The translations under genes were made by a program, and so were the position numbers. Under the pieces are notes generated by a model. The model was not told where the DNA came from. It saw only the letters and a list, made by a program, of their open reading frames with translations, and did not search any database. A DNA stretch of 64,000 nt from Firmicutes bacterium UBA6113 (lineage in GTDB: Bacteria > Bacillota > Clostridia > Tissierellales > Sedimentibacteraceae): assembly GCA_002422545.1 (NCBI GenBank), contig DIWF01000036.1:62001-126000 (forward strand). The letters run 5' to 3'. Shown piece after piece: positions 25,640-34,522 of the stretch (position 1 is the first letter of the stretch; every line of letters starts with the position of its first letter).

Positions 25640-26773
25640 TTACTGCATATACACTTTGTTTCGTACCATTCTGTGGCTTACGGTTCCTATTACTTCATCT
25701 TCCGTTATGCCGTATCCGCCTGTGTATTTGTACTTGCCAAAAGAAAATGTATATGGTATTTTAAAAATTCCTTCGTCATATACAAGCGAATTCTTCAAGT
25801 TGTTGATTTTATCAGTAACTGCATCAACATCGCAGTCATTTTCTATTAAAAGGCAAAATTCATCTCCGCCAAACCTGTACAATTTATCGGTTTTTCTTAA
25901 ACTCCGTTTTAATTTACCGGCAAAATGCACCAGTATCTTATCTCCAACGTCATGTCCGTATGTGTCATTTATATTTTTAAACTTGTCAAAATCCATGAAT
26001 AAAATTGTAAACGGTGTCTTGTTGTTCAGATAATCAGTAAGCGTCACAGAAAGACTTGTCTTGTTGTTCACTTTTGTCAATGAGTCAATCATCGCATAAG
26101 CCTTTATTTCCTTTACCATTGCTTTTTTCAATATTGAAGTCTGGAACGGCAAAAGGAACATATAAATTATAAGTATTCCGTTTACACCGTAAGCTTCATA
26201 TCCGTAATACATTATGATGTTTATAACCGTACAAACATATATATACGACAGCTGAGCATATATGCTCTGAGAATTTATCTCATCCATGCTGTTTGTGTGC
26301 AAACAAATTATGGTATTAAGCATGACTACATTCACCAAGTCATAAAAACTAACTGCTGCTACAATTACAAGTATTGGATTATATCCCTGTAGCAATGTGC
26401 TGACTAATTTTGCTGCCAATATGCAAATTGCGCGCATTGACCAGTTGTATAGAGACTTGCTTATTGAATTAAACAGTTTTTCATGTTTTATTATTTTAAC
26501 TGCTAAAATTTCAAGTGCCATTGACACAGTTACTATTACAACGCATGTGGCAGGATTGAACTTGAAGACTGCAAATATTGCCACTGCCGCAAGGAATGAA
26601 ATTGCCTTGTTTTGAGAATACCTTAATATAACAACCTCAAGCACCATTCCAAACACTGTTATGAGTATTCCTAAAACAGTTACTTCAACTCTGTAATTAA
26701 AAAGCATGAAGCCACTTAAAAACACCGCAGCAATTATTGCAGCATACATGTATGGTTTAAAAAATTTATTCAT
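25640..26773 (-). CDS. Membrane diguanylate cyclase (GGDEF)
   Basis: 377 residues: six or seven predicted membrane helices in residues 1-205, then a GGDEF domain. The active site FGGDEF is at about 301-306, preceded by an RKTD allosteric I-site and DSLTKVNNKTSL at its start. It should make cyclic di-GMP and be product-inhibited. The C-terminus is short but contains the terminal beta strands. A paralogue with the same layout lies at 28546; the aminotransferase gene sits between the two. No phosphodiesterase is present in this window. Confidence 0.93.
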   Translation of the reverse strand: MNKFFKPYMYAAIIAAVFLSGFMLFNYRVEVTVLGILITVFGMVLEVVILRYSQNKAISFLAAVAIFAVFKFNPATCVVIVTVSMALEILAVKIIKHEKLFNSISKSLYNWSMRAICILAAKLVSTLLQGYNPILVIVAAVSFYDLVNVVMLNTIICLHTNSMDEINSQSIYAQLSYIYVCTVINIIMYYGYEAYGVNGILIIYMFLLPFQTSILKKAMVKEIKAYAMIDSLTKVNNKTSLSVTLTDYLNNKTPFTILFMDFDKFKNINDTYGHDVGDKILVHFAGKLKRSLRKTDKLYRFGGDEFCLLIENDCDVDAVTDKINNLKNSLVYDEGIFKIPYTFSFGKYKYTGGYGITEDEVIGTVSHRMVRNKVYMQ

Positions 26774-26872
26774 TCCTTAAATCACCAACCGTTCTTTGTT
26801 AAACTGTAATATGAATATATATCGTCATAATTGTGTAAAAGTTTACCTGCAGCCGTTATACGGTTATTAATT

Positions 26873-26912
26873 AAATAATAAAAAGGTTAAGCACCAATGG
26901 ATGCTTAACCTT
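26873..26912 (-). terminator. Terminator after the aminotransferase gene
   Basis: AAGGTTAAGCA and TGCTTAACCTT (26883-26893, 26902-26912) form an 11-base stem followed on the minus strand by TTTTTATTATT. Confidence 0.88.
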
Positions 26913-26928
26913 CTGCTATTTGTAATTA

Positions 26929-28245
26929 TTATCTTTGTGCTTCAAATTGTCTCAAGAGTTTAACGAACAATTCTGGTACTTTTGCCATGTTTTCAGGAGA
27001 TTCAACAAATGAAATTCTGAACTGAGTACTTCCGGGGTTGAATTCGCCACCTTTAATATCATAGAAACCTTTCAAAGGTGCAACAAGAAGAGTTGTTTCA
27101 ACTCCGTCAATCGAAACTGAACCTTCACCTGCGCAGTACAATACGAAATCTATCGCATCAAATCCAGGTTTTACAACATTTCTGACATCAATTACAGAGT
27201 AGATTGATGCATCAGGACTTGATACAATGAGTCCAGGTTCTTGTTCTTTCAATCCGTTGTATACGTTGAATATCAGTTCCTTGTAGTATTCACGAAGTTC
27301 TTTGCACCAATCAGCAATTTGTTCCTTGCTTTCATGTGCAAGTGCTCCGAATATGTACTGGCCTATGGCATTAGCACAGAGGTTGGCAGTATATTCAGCT
27401 ACTGAACGATTGTTGAACTCAGCACTGTCAGTTATTAAGGCACCAATTCTTAATCCGCATGCATTCCATACTTTTGATGCAGTTTCAACGCTTATTCTTC
27501 TTCCTTCAATTCCAGGAACCTCAGCATCTGTAATTCCCCATATGCTTACAAGTTCACTGCCTTCTACGTAGTACAATTCACGATATGCTTCGTCGCTTAT
27601 CATCCACATGTTGTATTTTACGCACAGATTTGCAAGTCCCTTAAGTGTTTCATAATCATAGAGCTGTCCTGTTGGGTTGTCATAAGGAATAACAAGAAGA
27701 GCTCCAGGATTGTTTTCTTTTATAGTTTCTTCAATTTTGTCCAATTCAGGAAGGCTGAACTTTCCGTCTTCGTTCAAATGACGTTTTACTGTAACAGTCT
27801 TGCGACCTATTCTTTCTGCAAATGAAATATAGTTTGTGTAAGCTGGATCTATCATCATAAGAGGTTTTTCACCAGTGCCTGGAGCACCGCAAACGCCTAT
27901 TAGCAATAATTCCATACCAGTAGATCCTCCATCTGTTACCTGAACAAATAATTTACTGGTATCAAAACCTTCGCAGCTAAGGATGTTCTTAAACGCATCC
28001 TGAGTTTCTGTTAAACCAACAGTGCTTGTATATCTGATAACGCCTTTTGCAAATGGGCTTTCTGGTGCATCAAGTGCAAACATTCTTTTCTGCATTGCAG
28101 GATTAGTTGGAAGTGATACATTTCCTATACCTACGTTAATAACAGCCTGTGGTTTTACTTTACGTTCCTCATATTTCATCTGCGCCAGTCTTACATCTGA
28201 TGGCGTCCTTGATTCAAAATGTGCTGACAGTATTGGTTTACTCAT
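26929..28245 (-). CDS. PLP-dependent class I/II aminotransferase
   Basis: 438 residues of fold-type I aminotransferase. PLP-binding residues are visible: Asn190 (PYDNPTGQ), Asp218 and Tyr221 (SDEAYREL) and the Schiff-base Lys258 (ETASKVWNACGLRIG). RISFVE near the C-terminus carries the carboxylate-binding Arg. The overall style resembles aspartate/aromatic aminotransferases of anaerobic Firmicutes; the amino donor is not certain. It has its own ribosome site (AGGAGG) and terminator, and is flanked by the two GGDEF paralogues. Confidence 0.87.
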   Translation of the reverse strand: MSKPILSAHFESRTPSDVRLAQMKYEERKVKPQAVINVGIGNVSLPTNPAMQKRMFALDAPESPFAKGVIRYTSTVGLTETQDAFKNILSCEGFDTSKLFVQVTDGGSTGMELLLIGVCGAPGTGEKPLMMIDPAYTNYISFAERIGRKTVTVKRHLNEDGKFSLPELDKIEETIKENNPGALLVIPYDNPTGQLYDYETLKGLANLCVKYNMWMISDEAYRELYYVEGSELVSIWGITDAEVPGIEGRRISVETASKVWNACGLRIGALITDSAEFNNRSVAEYTANLCANAIGQYIFGALAHESKEQIADWCKELREYYKELIFNVYNGLKEQEPGLIVSSPDASIYSVIDVRNVVKPGFDAIDFVLYCAGEGSVSIDGVETTLLVAPLKGFYDIKGGEFNPGSTQFRISFVESPENMAKVPELFVKLLRQFEAQR

Positions 28246-28474
28246 TTGGTAAAAACCTCCTAAAATTAATTTAATATTTTTTGTTTAATTGTTATAAATT
28301 AAACGTTTTAGATTATTATCATTAATTGTCACGTATTCATTATAAACAAGATTTGCATTTTTGTCTATAGATTTGTAAAGATTTAAAATGACCAAAAAAG
28401 ACACGATTCAGGGACAAGGGTAGACATATGGTGGACAGTTTACAAAACCATAATTTAAAAAATAAGCAGATGTA

Positions 28475-28531
28475 TTTAAAATAAATACGGACAATGCATA
28501 TGTCCAACTAATTGAATTAATGCTTTGTCCG
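28475..28531 (-). terminator. Terminator after the second GGDEF gene
   Basis: CGGACAAaGCAT and ATGCaTTGTCCG (28531-28520, 28499-28488) pair around a 20-base loop and run into TATTTATTTT on the minus strand. The remainder of 28246-28474 holds the aminotransferase upstream region, with no gene seen. Confidence 0.65.
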
Positions 28532-28545
28532 AATATTAACAATGA

Positions 28546-29691
28546 TTACGGCTGTATATAAACATTATACACTTTGTTTTGTATCATCCTGTGGCTGACA
28601 ATGCTTATAATCTGATCCTCCGTTACCCCATACTCTCCGTTGTATTTATACTTGCCTATAGAAAATGAGTACGGGATTTTTAAGTTATTTTCTTCATACA
28701 CAAGAGAGCCCTTCAAGCTGTTTGTTTTGCCAATGACAACATTGACATCACATTCCTTGTCAATAACAAGACAAAACTCGTCTCCCCCAAACCTGTACAA
28801 CTTGTCAGATTTCCTTAACTTTCCTTTTAATGTGAATGCAAAATGTTTAAGAATTTTGTCTCCCACATCATGTCCGTATGTATCATTTATTTTTTTGAAA
28901 TTGTCAAAATCGATGAATACCAATGTAAACGGAATCTTGCTTTGAACATATTCCGTAAGAATTTTAGTAAGGCTGGCCTTGTTGTACACGTTTGTAAGGG
29001 AATCAACCAGGATGGATGTTTCTATTTCATGCCCCATTACCTTTCCCATGATTGAGTTTTGAAAAGGAAGCAAAAACAAAAATATCACTGAGACAGCATT
29101 TATTCCATATGCTCCATAACCGTAGTAAAGCAAAATGTTTAATATTATGTATATGTAAATGCAGGATGTTAGAGAATGGATGCTATTCACGCGTGCTTCG
29201 TCTTTATTGTTGGTATAGAGGTAAATTATGAGCATTAACATTAAGGAATTGATTGTGTTGTACAAAATCGAACCAATGACTATTAACAATACAACATTTT
29301 GACCATGAAGAACATTGATTGCTGCCGGTACGCTAAGCATGCATATTATGTGCATTGCCCAGTTATATAATACCTTGCTGGCTGAAAACAATGCATTTTC
29401 ATTCTTAAAAAGTTTGTCAACTGCAGTTTCAATTACAAATGAGAGGGTTACTATGAATACACACGTTGCAGGATTAAACAAAAAAGCTGCAAAAATGATT
29501 ACAGCTCCGCCCAGAGACGCTCCGCTGTGCTGCGAATATCTTAACATCACAAGTTCAAGAACAGCCACATATGCTGCAATAAATACGCTTAACAAAACAA
29601 TTTCTGTCCTGTAGCTGACTAACATGAGTATGCTGAGAAAAACAGCAAAAATAATGGTTCCTATCAAGTAAGGCTTGTATAATTTATGCAT
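28546..29691 (-). CDS. Membrane diguanylate cyclase (GGDEF), paralogue
   Basis: 381 residues from the ATG at 29691 behind GGGGGAA; a TTG six codons earlier overlaps that ribosome site. It has the same plan as the 25640 gene: a multi-helix membrane half, DSLTNVYNKASL, an RKSD I-site, then FGGDEF. Sequence similarity runs the whole length, including the unusual C-terminal SHRMIQNKVY, so the two genes arose by duplication. Their sensor halves differ more than their GGDEF domains, suggesting different inputs. Confidence 0.92.
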   Translation of the reverse strand: MHKLYKPYLIGTIIFAVFLSILMLVSYRTEIVLLSVFIAAYVAVLELVMLRYSQHSGASLGGAVIIFAAFLFNPATCVFIVTLSFVIETAVDKLFKNENALFSASKVLYNWAMHIICMLSVPAAINVLHGQNVVLLIVIGSILYNTINSLMLMLIIYLYTNNKDEARVNSIHSLTSCIYIYIILNILLYYGYGAYGINAVSVIFLFLLPFQNSIMGKVMGHEIETSILVDSLTNVYNKASLTKILTEYVQSKIPFTLVFIDFDNFKKINDTYGHDVGDKILKHFAFTLKGKLRKSDKLYRFGGDEFCLVIDKECDVNVVIGKTNSLKGSLVYEENNLKIPYSFSIGKYKYNGEYGVTEDQIISIVSHRMIQNKVYNVYIQP

Positions 29692-29933
29692 GTCCAAATT
29701 CCCCCACAATTATAAACATTTATTATTATAAGTAAATCTTATCCAGCCTAAAAATCGCACAAAAATATTATACCTAAATTTATGCAATTTGTCATTAAAA
29801 AGTCATTAATAAAATTTTTTTTACATTCTTAACATTAATATACATAGTGTTTATTTTTGAACAAAAAATTGCAACAACAAAAGTTTAACATATTTGCATA
29901 AAAAGAATGTCAAAAGTAGTCGAAAATTTTGGA

Positions 29934-31211
29934 TTATTTACTCATTTCTAAATAAAGGTCTATTAATTCATCATCATTAACTAGCGTACGTATGCTGTCA
30001 TATACAGGCATTGCAGCAAATTTTACCATATCCTGCCTTGTTCTTTCAGGTATATCAACTATAGTCATACCGTTATCAATAAGTGTTTGTTTCACTTCTT
30101 CAAGACGCTCATCTGCCTTAATACGAGTATAAACTGTTGCATTTTTTGCCGCTTCTTCAATTACTTTCTTTTCCTGCTCATTAAGACTGTCATAGATATC
30201 ATTACTTGTAATCAAAGGCAAAAAATGAGGCAAATGATTTGTGTTTACAACATAGTCCTGAACATCATAAAATTTAAATGCGGCTATATTTCCATAGGGA
30301 TTTTCCTGAGCATCTATGTATCCGCGCACTAATGAGGAATATATCTCTCCAACTGGAAGCGGTATGACTATTGCCCCAAGCAGCTGCCAGAATTTTATAT
30401 GATTAGGATTTTGAATTGCTCTAATTTTAATTCCTCCAAATTGTTCTATATCCTGAATTTCTATATTTGAAGTCATTTGCCTGAATTGTTCATCAGCCAT
30501 ACCAAGCAACTTGTATCCATTGCTGCTGTATATATTATTTATTTTTTCGTAGAAATTTTCATTATCCATCGTATTTCTCAATTTATTTATATCTGTATAA
30601 ACCATGGGCATATCCAGTACAGATAATCCCGGAACTAAATTTACCTGATGAGCTGTAGTTTGAATAATAAAATTCGGCTTTTTTTCACTTATTATAGTGT
30701 TAAACATCCGTCTGTCGGTTCCTAGTGCAGCATCTGTAAATACCTCTATTTTAATTTTACCGTTACTCAATGTATTTACTTCTTCAGCAAATTTTTCTGC
30801 ATATAAAGTAGCTAGGGACCCTTTGGGAGAGTCCAACCCAAGCGTCAAAGTCATATCTCTTATATCATCTTGAACATCTTCAATGTCTTCAACAGACTGC
30901 ATGTTGTAAATACATATACTGACAGGAATCATGTCAATGCAGAGTTTTGAAATTATCCCAGGGTAGAATTGTAAGTTGTTTATTTGTACAGGATGATATC
31001 CTTCGGAATTGATTATAATGCTGTATTCATTATACCTATAAGATTTAAATATATGTAATAATGCTTTTTCAATTGGCAATCCAACTTGATCTGTTAAATC
31101 AACATCAAAATAAAAGCATTGTGAATTAACATGGTGCGGTAAGAAAAAAAAACCTTGACCTGGACTTATATAGATTTTATCATTCGGATAATTTAAAACC
31201 CAATAATACAA
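29934..31211 (-). CDS. TRAP-type DctP binding protein fused to a regulatory-like domain, no signal peptide
   Basis: 425 residues from a TTG nine bases after AAGGAAG. Residues about 125-420 are a DctP-type TRAP substrate-binding fold (LYAEKFAEEVNTLSNGKIKIEVF, GTDRRMF, GGIKIRAIQNPNHIKFWQLLG, GYIDAQENP). Residues about 1-105 are instead a CarboxypepD_reg-like beta domain. They end in INSEGYHPVQINNLQFYPG, the pattern found at the start of clostridial SpoIID/peptidoglycan-binding proteins. No signal peptide or lipobox is present and no DctQM permease genes are nearby. It is therefore unlikely to work as an ordinary TRAP receptor; a cytoplasmic or spore-layer ligand-binding role is a guess. Confidence 0.8.
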   Translation of the reverse strand: MYYWVLNYPNDKIYISPGQGFFFLPHHVNSQCFYFDVDLTDQVGLPIEKALLHIFKSYRYNEYSIIINSEGYHPVQINNLQFYPGIISKLCIDMIPVSICIYNMQSVEDIEDVQDDIRDMTLTLGLDSPKGSLATLYAEKFAEEVNTLSNGKIKIEVFTDAALGTDRRMFNTIISEKKPNFIIQTTAHQVNLVPGLSVLDMPMVYTDINKLRNTMDNENFYEKINNIYSSNGYKLLGMADEQFRQMTSNIEIQDIEQFGGIKIRAIQNPNHIKFWQLLGAIVIPLPVGEIYSSLVRGYIDAQENPYGNIAAFKFYDVQDYVVNTNHLPHFLPLITSNDIYDSLNEQEKKVIEEAAKNATVYTRIKADERLEEVKQTLIDNGMTIVDIPERTRQDMVKFAAMPVYDSIRTLVNDDELIDLYLEMSK

Positions 31212-31295
31212 TTTTTAACACTTCCTTTTTATAAGCATATAACAATATATTCATACTGATAAAATATGTGAATTGGCTGCTTATGTCATTTTTCA

Positions 31296-31331
31296 TATAA
31301 AAACAGCCCTTGAAAAAATTTCAGGAGCTGT
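31296..31331 (-). terminator. Terminator after the YmaF gene
   Basis: ACAGCtCcTGAAA and TTCAaGgGCTGT pair (31331-31303) and are followed by TTTTTAT on the minus strand. Confidence 0.75.
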
Positions 31332-31339
31332 AGATTATT

Positions 31340-31624
31340 TTAATAAACAGAAGTGTACCCTTCTGCATAGTGCGTATGTCCATCTTCAAAAGTCGTAACA
31401 GTTTCATAACGGTGTACGTGACCGCCTCGTACCTGAATATCCGGGCCTGTTCTTGTTTGAATTCTGTGCCTGTGACCATCATTGAATGTTGTGACATCTG
31501 ACATATGATGATAATGACCGGGAATGTTAGGATCTGAAGATGTACTGCCTCTATAGTAATGCCTGTGACCGTCATCTATGGTAGTTTCTCCTTCAAAGGA
31601 GTGTCTGTGATTTCTGTTTCTCAT
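31340..31624 (-). CDS. ymaF: YmaF-family histidine-rich protein
   Basis: 94 residues with four repeats of the type TTFxDGHxHxxxxxT (DDGHRHYYRG, NDGHRHRIQT, RGGHVHRYET, EDGHTHYAEG), the hallmark of YmaF. The regular His pairs suggest metal binding or a beta-stranded coat-like fold; the function of the family is unknown. Ribosome site GGAGGTG precedes the start. Confidence 0.88.
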   Translation of the reverse strand: MRNRNHRHSFEGETTIDDGHRHYYRGSTSSDPNIPGHYHHMSDVTTFNDGHRHRIQTRTGPDIQVRGGHVHRYETVTTFEDGHTHYAEGYTSVY

Positions 31625-31861
31625 GGAATCACCTCCTTAGCAACATTTTATGCAGACATGCACTTATTGTTACCTTGGTTTTCTCATGACTCTCAATGAA
31701 AACTTTATTTTTCGTTAAATTATTTTATCTGTAATTATAACACATTCAAAAATGAACTTTTACTTGTGAAGGCATGATTGTTACTTAAGAAACTCATGAT
31801 TCATAATAATCCGTAAAATCACTATTTGGAAGAAACAGTGCATAATTTACAATAATATTTC

Positions 31862-33454
31862 TTAAATTAAGTATTCTTTTATTACTCTTGGACTCATCCA
31901 GCGAATCAAGTTGAATTTTGAACCGGCCTTGTCATTTGTGCCTGATAACCTTGAACCGCCGAAAGGTTGCTGTGATACTACTGCTCCTGTTGGTTTTACA
32001 TTAATATAGAAATTTCCTGCTGAGTGAACCAATTCTTTTTCAGCCTCTTCTATGGCATATCTGTCTTTAGCGAAAATCGAACCAGTCAGGGCATACTTAG
32101 AAGTGTTGTTGCACAATTTTAAAATATCCGAGTAATTTAAATCATCATATATGAAAATTGTAAGTACAGGTCCAAAAATTTCTTCTTCCATTGTTTTAAA
32201 ATTAGGATTGTTAGTTAGTATTATTGTAGGATTGACAAAATAACCTAATCTGTCATCATGTTCTCCTCCGATTAATATTTCAGCTTCAACAGAATTTTTT
32301 GCATATTCGATATATTTTACTATTGAATCATATGATTTTTTATCAATGACAGCTCCCATATAAGTATCAATTTCTTCAATATCACCGACTTTAATATTTA
32401 ATACTTTCTGGAGCAGCGTATCCTTTATTTCATGCCATACACTTTTAGCAATATATGCACGTGATGCTGCAGAACATTTTTGACCTTGAAATTCAAACGA
32501 TCCATCAATCAGCCCTTCTATAAGTGATTTTCTATCTGCCGAAGCATGAGCTATAATATAATTTTTCCCTCCTGTTTCACCGACAATTCTGGGAAATGTT
32601 CTGTAATTTGTTATATTGTTCCCTACAGCAGTCCACATATCTTGAAATACTTTAGTTGACCCTGTAAAATGTATTCCGCTCAAATGCTCGCTGGATAATA
32701 CAGTATCACTTATTTCACCAGCGTTCCCCGGGATAAAATTAATAACCCCATCAGGCAGTCCTGCTTCCTGAAATAACTTATAAACTACATAAGATGAATA
32801 AACGGTGGTTGATGCCGGCTTCCATAGAATTGTATTGCCGGCCAGAGCCGGAGCTCCTGATAAATTACTGGCAATTGAAGTAAAATTGAAAGGTGATACA
32901 GCAAAAATAAATCCTTCCAAAGGCCGGTATTCAATTCTGTTCCATACATCTTTTGTTGATAATGGTTGTTCGTTATATATTTGCTGTATACAATAAGCAT
33001 TATACCTTAGGAAATCAATTAATTCACATGCTGAGTCAATTTCTGCCTGTCTGTAAGTTTTACTTTGAGTCAGCATTGTAGCTGCATTTAGCTTAGCTCT
33101 CCAAGTACCTGATGCTAATTCAGCTGCTTTTAAAAATATTGAAACTTTGTGTTCCCACGGCATTTCTTCCCATTTGTTTTTAGCTTTCAAAGCATCGCTT
33201 ATAGCAAGTTCTACTTCTGTTTTACCGGCTTTTTGATATTCTCCAATTACTTTTCCGTGATTGTGTGGAATGATGCATAACCCTTTATTTCCGGTTCTTA
33301 TTTCTTTGCCTCCGATTATTAAAGGTATATCTATATAAGAATTTTTTATTCTATATAATTCAGCCTCTAATTCCATTCTCTCATGACTTTTTGGCAAATA
33401 CTTTAAAACTGGCTCATTTTTGAAGTTTAATTCACTTATAATACTATTGTTCAT
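31862..33454 (-). CDS. L-glutamate gamma-semialdehyde (pyrroline-5-carboxylate) dehydrogenase
   Basis: Oxidises glutamate semialdehyde to glutamate with NAD, the last step of proline or ornithine breakdown. The 530-residue length and the N-terminal extension match the PruA/RocA class. Catalytic Cys327 lies in FEFQGQKCSAASRAYI and the general base Glu293 in GETGGKN. VSPFNFTSI and FTGSTKVF belong to the cofactor site. Monocistronic, with ribosome site AAGGAGAC. No proline dehydrogenase gene is near. Confidence 0.92.
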   Translation of the reverse strand: MNNSIISELNFKNEPVLKYLPKSHERMELEAELYRIKNSYIDIPLIIGGKEIRTGNKGLCIIPHNHGKVIGEYQKAGKTEVELAISDALKAKNKWEEMPWEHKVSIFLKAAELASGTWRAKLNAATMLTQSKTYRQAEIDSACELIDFLRYNAYCIQQIYNEQPLSTKDVWNRIEYRPLEGFIFAVSPFNFTSIASNLSGAPALAGNTILWKPASTTVYSSYVVYKLFQEAGLPDGVINFIPGNAGEISDTVLSSEHLSGIHFTGSTKVFQDMWTAVGNNITNYRTFPRIVGETGGKNYIIAHASADRKSLIEGLIDGSFEFQGQKCSAASRAYIAKSVWHEIKDTLLQKVLNIKVGDIEEIDTYMGAVIDKKSYDSIVKYIEYAKNSVEAEILIGGEHDDRLGYFVNPTIILTNNPNFKTMEEEIFGPVLTIFIYDDLNYSDILKLCNNTSKYALTGSIFAKDRYAIEEAEKELVHSAGNFYINVKPTGAVVSQQPFGGSRLSGTNDKAGSKFNLIRWMSPRVIKEYLI

Positions 33455-33730
33455 ATAGTCTCCTTGTGTTTATATTTTTTACACTGCATTAAACATTAAC
33501 TACTACGCAGCAAATGTTTTTTAAATTTCTTTTAGTAATGTTTATATTAATTATGATTACTATTATATGATATTATTTTATTTATGTCTACTCAATAAAT
33601 ATATTAACGTAAATTTTAAACTTATAGTAACTTGCAACACTTAATTTTATATATGAAATTAATAATTGTAGTTGATATAGCCTGATGCTGAATTTTTTGT
33701 ACGGTTTTGCAGTTGTCTCAACATTTTTTC

Positions 33731-33777
33731 AATACATAAATAAAAACGTAGATTTACTGGATGTATTTGTTTATAAT
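33731..33777 (+). promoter_or_regulatory. Candidate tetR promoter and operator
   Basis: AATACAT (33731-33737) and ATGTATT (33761-33767) are inverted around a TATAAT -10 candidate (33772-33777), upstream of the TetR gene. The -35 (TAGATT) is poor. This could be an autoregulatory operator. The rest of 33455-33818, which separates two divergent genes, shows nothing further. Confidence 0.3.
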
Positions 33778-33818
33778 ATAAATAGCGAAAGAAGCGGTGT
33801 GTAAGGAAGGAGAACATT

Positions 33819-34400
33819 ATGTCTCAGATAACAAAACGGGCGTTAGAAGCTTCTTTGAAAAATCTACTTCTTAAAAAGCCTCTTGATAAAATAACCATAA
33901 CCGATATTGCTGAAGATTGCGGTATTAACCGCATGACCTTTTATTATCATTTTAAGGACATATATGACCTTGTAGAGTGGTCGTGCATTGAAGATGCAAC
34001 GAAAGCACTTGAAGGCAAGAAGACATATGATACGTGGCAGCAAGGTTTTATGCATATATTTGAAGCAGTATTGGAGAACAAACCCTTTATTCTTAATGTA
34101 TATCGTTCTGTTAGCCGGGAACAAGTAGAAATATATCTGTATAAGTTAACGTACAATCTACTGATAGGTGTTGTGGATGAAAAGGCTGCTAATATGGCTG
34201 TCCGAGAAGAGGACAAGAAGTTTATAGCTGATTTTTATAAATATGCTTTTGTGGGACTGATGCTGGATTGGGTTAAAAACGATATGAAAGAAGAACCACA
34301 AAAAATTATAGATCATCTTTCTGTGTTGATGCATGAAAATATTACCTCAGCACTGAACCGTTATAGAACCGACAACAATACATCAAAAACCGATGAATGA
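33819..34400 (+). CDS. TetR/AcrR-family regulator
   Basis: 193 residues. An N-terminal HTH of TetR type (ALEASLKNLLLKKPLDKITITDIAEDCG split over two helices, then INRMTFYYHFKDIYDLVEW) is followed by an all-helical ligand domain resembling the DhaS-like subgroup. It lies directly upstream of oleate hydratase on the same strand with a terminator-like hairpin between. It is a candidate regulator of that gene, perhaps sensing fatty acids (inference). Start behind AAGGAAGGAG. Confidence 0.87.
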   Translation: MSQITKRALEASLKNLLLKKPLDKITITDIAEDCGINRMTFYYHFKDIYDLVEWSCIEDATKALEGKKTYDTWQQGFMHIFEAVLENKPFILNVYRSVSREQVEIYLYKLTYNLLIGVVDEKAANMAVREEDKKFIADFYKYAFVGLMLDWVKNDMKEEPQKIIDHLSVLMHENITSALNRYRTDNNTSKTDE

Positions 34401-34419
34401 TAAAAAATATTATAGTCTT

Positions 34420-34460
34420 GCCGTTATGATAAAAGTTTTATCATGACGGCATTTCTGTTT
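34420..34460 (+). terminator. Hairpin between tetR and oleate hydratase
   Basis: GCCGTtATGATAAAA and TTTTATCATgACGGC (34420-34450) form a long stem with a single-base loop, followed by ATTTCTGTTT. It probably ends the tetR transcript or attenuates read-through into oleate hydratase. Confidence 0.65.
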
Positions 34461-34522
34461 AATGTGGGATTTATTTTATTTTGATAAAATACATACATAG
34501 AAAAAAATTTTTGGAGGTATAT

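Noticed and set aside
29710..29933. Cyclic di-GMP riboswitch near the GGDEF genes
   Set aside because: None of the GEMM core sequences could be seen upstream of either GGDEF gene or the DctP-like gene.
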